A stretch of 7,624 nucleotides of DNA from DASQDT01 sp036380435. GTDB taxonomy: Bacteria > Acidobacteriota > Blastocatellia > Pyrinomonadales > Pyrinomonadaceae. Position 1 is the stretch's first letter. Every line of letters starts with the position of its first letter. Below, piece by piece: positions 5,628 through 7,624 of this stretch. The stretch is taken from positions 1 to 7,624 of the forward strand of contig DASVES010000128.1 of the NCBI GenBank assembly GCA_036380435.1, given 5' to 3'. Both the position numbers and the translations under genes were made by a program. Under the pieces are notes generated by a model, which was not told the DNA's origin, ran no database searches, and saw only the letters and a program-made list of their open reading frames with translations.

Positions 5628-7160
5628 ATGTCAACCGAACGGCCGAAAACCCGCGAAGAGCTGTACGAGCGCATCCGTCAGGGGGGGCGCGAGGAGTTCA
5701 TCCTCGAAGACATGATCCGGCTCGGCTTCTGGCCCGCCCGCGGCGAGATGCCGCAGGACCCGGCCGAGGAGATTCACCGGCGCTCCGAGTTGCAGCGGGA
5801 GCTCGCCGAGCTGCGTGCCGAGCACCGCCGCCTCTACAACGAAGAGGCGCTCATCAAGGAGCTGCGCTTGCGGCGGTTCGCCGAGTCGCGCCGCAAGCGG
5901 CAGGAGACAAAGGAGAGGCGCGAGCGCGAGCGGCGGGAGCGCGCCGAGGCGTGGCGGCAGAGGCAGGAGCGGGAGATCGTCTACCTCGGCGAAGGGGTCT
6001 CGGGCGGGCTCAACCGCACCGAGTGCGACGCGCCACGCCTCGAGAGCTACGGCCTCCAGCCGCTCGGCTCCGCGGCCGAGGTCGCGGCGGCGCTCGGCGT
6101 CACCGTCAACGAGCTCCGCTTCCTCGCCTTCGACCGCAAAACCTCGACCGTCTCGCACTACGTCAGCTTCCAAATTCCGAAGAAGACCGGCGGTCTGCGC
6201 CATATCTCCGCGCCCATGCCGCGCCTGAAGGCGGCGCAGCACTGGGTGTTGCACAACATCCTTGAGAAGGTCGAGGCGCACGACTGCGCCCACGGCTTCC
6301 GCGGGGGAAGATCCATCGTGACGAACGCGCGCCCGCACGTCGGGGCGGAGGCGATCATCAACCTCGATCTGCAAGACTTCTTCCCCTCGATCAGCTACCG
6401 GCGCGTCAAGGGGGTCTTCCGCGCTTTCGGCTACTCGGAGGCAGTGGCCACCATCTTGGGGCTGCTCTGCACGCAGCCCACGACCGAGGAGGTGGAATTC
6501 GACGGGCGCACATATTTCGTCGCCACCGGCGCACGCCACCTCCCGCAGGGCGCGCCGACCAGCCCGGCGATCACCAACATTCTCTGCCGCCGCCTCGACC
6601 GCCGACTGCTCAAGGCCGCCGAGGATTTGGGTTTCACTTATACGCGCTACGCCGACGACATGACGTTCTCGGCTTCCGGCGAGAGCCTGCGCCACCTGGG
6701 GGGCGTCCTCGACCGCGTGAAGGCAATCGTCCAGCACGAAGGGTTTACCGTCCACCCGGATAAGACGAGGGTTCTGCGACGCTCCCGACAGCAGGAGGTG
6801 ACCGGCGTCGTCGTCAACAGCAAGCTGAACGTCTCGAGGCGAGAACTCAAGCGGTTCCGTGCCACCCTCTACCAGATCGAAAAGGACGGTCCCGTCGGGA
6901 AACAATGGGGACGCTCGCCGGATGTAATCGCCTCGCTCCAGGGATACGCCAACTTCGTTTACATGGTGAACCCCGCCAAGGGTGCGGAACTTCAACAGCG
7001 TGTCCGTGCCGTGGCAGAGAAATATGGCTGGGAGCCTGCCAAGGTCGTGCGGCCTTCACCCTCTAAGAGATCAGGGCCACCGCGGCCCGGCACGGCCTCA
7101 CCGCAATCAGAGACTTCCCAACCTACCCCCGCCCGGAAAAAGTGGTGGAAACTTTGGTGA
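5628..7160 (+). CDS. ret: Retron reverse transcriptase
   Basis: This 510-residue RT should copy the msd part of the adjacent RNA into branched msDNA. Catalytic aspartates are D247 and D250 in NLDLQDFFPSI (motif A) and D343-D344 in the YADD box (341-344, motif C); QGAPTSP at 307-313 is motif B. The retron-specific motifs are both present: NARPH at 233-237 (the NAxxH signature) and VTG at 391-393, which separate it from group II intron, DGR and CRISPR-associated RTs. The RT core begins at about 165-178 (HYVSFQIPKKTGGLRHISAP). Before it is an extension of about 165 residues containing REEFILEDMIRLGFWP and a very charged Arg/Glu helix at 50-116, probably a coiled coil. After the core a Pro/Ser-rich linker (472-500) ends in KKWWKLW. 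I chose ATG 5628 over GTG 5586 because the latter lies inside a2. The ribosome site is weak (GGA at 5618-5620), so synthesis may be low. The assignment as a retron RT is near certain. Confidence 0.95.
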   Translation: MSTERPKTREELYERIRQGGREEFILEDMIRLGFWPARGEMPQDPAEEIHRRSELQRELAELRAEHRRLYNEEALIKELRLRRFAESRRKRQETKERRERERRERAEAWRQRQEREIVYLGEGVSGGLNRTECDAPRLESYGLQPLGSAAEVAAALGVTVNELRFLAFDRKTSTVSHYVSFQIPKKTGGLRHISAPMPRLKAAQHWVLHNILEKVEAHDCAHGFRGGRSIVTNARPHVGAEAIINLDLQDFFPSISYRRVKGVFRAFGYSEAVATILGLLCTQPTTEEVEFDGRTYFVATGARHLPQGAPTSPAITNILCRRLDRRLLKAAEDLGFTYTRYADDMTFSASGESLRHLGGVLDRVKAIVQHEGFTVHPDKTRVLRRSRQQEVTGVVVNSKLNVSRRELKRFRATLYQIEKDGPVGKQWGRSPDVIASLQGYANFVYMVNPAKGAELQQRVRAVAEKYGWEPAKVVRPSPSKRSGPPRPGTASPQSETSQPTPARKKWWKLW

Positions 7161-7226
7161 AGACCGTGACGGCTAACGGGTGAGTTTACATAACCACTCT
7201 TGACTGTTTCCAATACATCAAAAACA

Positions 7227-7256
7227 TTGACACCACCATCGCGTTCGGTGTAGAAG
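7227..7256 (+). promoter_or_regulatory. Candidate promoter of the small secreted-protein gene
   Basis: A consensus -35 box TTGACA (7227-7232) is followed after 18 nt by TAGAAG (7251-7256, 4/6 match to a -10 box). This would start transcription near 7263, about 40 nt before the ATG at 7305. It suggests the small gene is expressed independently of the retron operon. A second TTGACT at 7200-7205 has only a poor -10 partner. The 7161-7226 stretch otherwise shows nothing definite, and no strong terminator is visible after the RT stop. Confidence 0.5.
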
Positions 7257-7304
7257 CAATCCACCTTCGCTACACAGCGACTTCCATAAAGAATGAGGTC
7301 TAAC

Positions 7305-7565
7305 ATGAAGAGAATAGGCAGTGCCCTATTAGGGCTGAGTGTTTTCGTGATGATCGCGTTGGCTAACGGCTCGGCCGCACCTGACTCGAAATACCGTGTC
7401 TTTTGCGCCAACAACAAGATTGAAGTCGAGCAGCGCACCCTTGAGCAGCAAAAGAACGCCCGTGGATCAAACGTCTGTATGCTGGCTGAGTTCGACTATG
7501 CCTCAGACGCCGACAAATACGCCGAGGGACAAGGCGGCAAAGGCGCTGACTGCAAGTGCCCGTAA
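7305..7565 (+). CDS. Small predicted secreted cysteine-containing protein, unknown function
   Basis: This gene encodes 86 residues. The N-terminus (MKRIG, then the hydrophobic stretch ALLGLSVFVMIALA) is a clear signal peptide, with likely cleavage after Ala24 or Ala25 (GSAA before PDSKY). The mature part of about 61 residues is polar and has four cysteines (C34, C58, C83, C85), suggesting one or two disulfides outside the cytoplasm, and ends in DCKCP. I chose ATG 7305 because GAGGT at 7295-7299 sits 5 nt before it. An in-frame ATG at 7293 would add four residues but lacks a spaced ribosome site. It has its own candidate promoter and the lower GC of the flanks (52% in 7381-7440), so it is probably a host neighbour and not part of the retron. 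I do not recognise a family. Confidence 0.75.
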   Translation: MKRIGSALLGLSVFVMIALANGSAAPDSKYRVFCANNKIEVEQRTLEQQKNARGSNVCMLAEFDYASDADKYAEGQGGKGADCKCP

Positions 7566-7624
7566 GGCTTGTGAATAACCCCATCAAAAGCTCATCAGAC
7601 CCAACCATGACCGTCCTCTTTAGA

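Noticed and set aside
5402..6265. Open frame running across the retron RNA and the RT N-terminus
   Set aside because: It crosses the msd hairpin and a2, and its product is low-complexity Arg/Ala. It is a shadow of the RT gene and the RNA.
5628..7160. Alternative RT identities: group II intron, diversity-generating retroelement or CRISPR-associated RT
   Set aside because: There is no maturase or HNH domain and no intron RNA, no template/variable repeat pair, and no cas genes or CRISPR repeats. NAxxH, VTG and the adjacent a1/a2 RNA point to a retron.
7161..7185. Possible terminator after the RT gene (CCGT/ACGG)
   Set aside because: The stem is only 4 bp with an 8-nt loop and no proper U-tract follows.
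7607..7624. ATG near the right edge opening a frame to the end of the window
   Set aside because: Only six codons are visible and no ribosome site precedes it, so it cannot be supported as a gene start.

Overview
The window holds a complete, compact retron locus on the + strand (about 496 to 7160). Its parts are a WGR/HEAT-repeat protein, a winged-helix + SWIM zinc-finger protein, a structured msr-msd non-coding RNA bounded by a near-perfect 30-nt inverted repeat (a1/a2), and a retron reverse transcriptase. The RT carries the catalytic YADD box and both retron hallmark motifs (NAxxH and VTG). From memory of the published retron classification, an ARM/HEAT protein plus a 'WHSWIM' protein is the accessory pair that defines type XIII retrons, so I call this a type XIII-like retron. 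The type number is recalled rather than searched; the retron itself rests on the sequence.

Layout. Positions 2-43 look like the last codons of an upstream gene. Positions 44-495 are an AT-richer intergenic stretch with one plausible promoter whose spacer contains a perfect 7-bp inverted repeat. The WGR/HEAT gene (496-3678) overlaps the SWIM gene (3668-5323) by 11 nt, so the two are probably translationally coupled. The retron RNA begins only 6 nt after the SWIM stop (about 5330-5599). The RT follows, starting at 5628 and ending at 7160. After a 144-nt gap containing a good sigma70-like promoter there is a separate small gene (7305-7565) for a probable secreted, cysteine-containing 86-residue protein of unknown function.

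How the parts may work together. The RT should recognise the msr-msd RNA and copy the msd part into a branched RNA-DNA hybrid (msDNA). Retrons generally act as anti-phage systems in which RT, msDNA and accessory proteins form a guarded complex. Here the accessory proteins look like nucleic-acid-binding and scaffold modules (WGR, HEAT, winged helix, SWIM). I see no obvious nuclease, protease, NADase or membrane toxin, so the effector mechanism is open.

Organism. The operon is GC-rich (67% in one sampled 60-nt line) while the flanks are lower (33 to 52% in sampled lines). This suggests either a moderately GC-rich host that acquired the operon or ordinary AT-rich intergenic DNA. The codon use and architecture fit a GC-rich soil-type bacterium (an acidobacterium or deltaproteobacterium-like lineage is possible), but I cannot assign a taxon.
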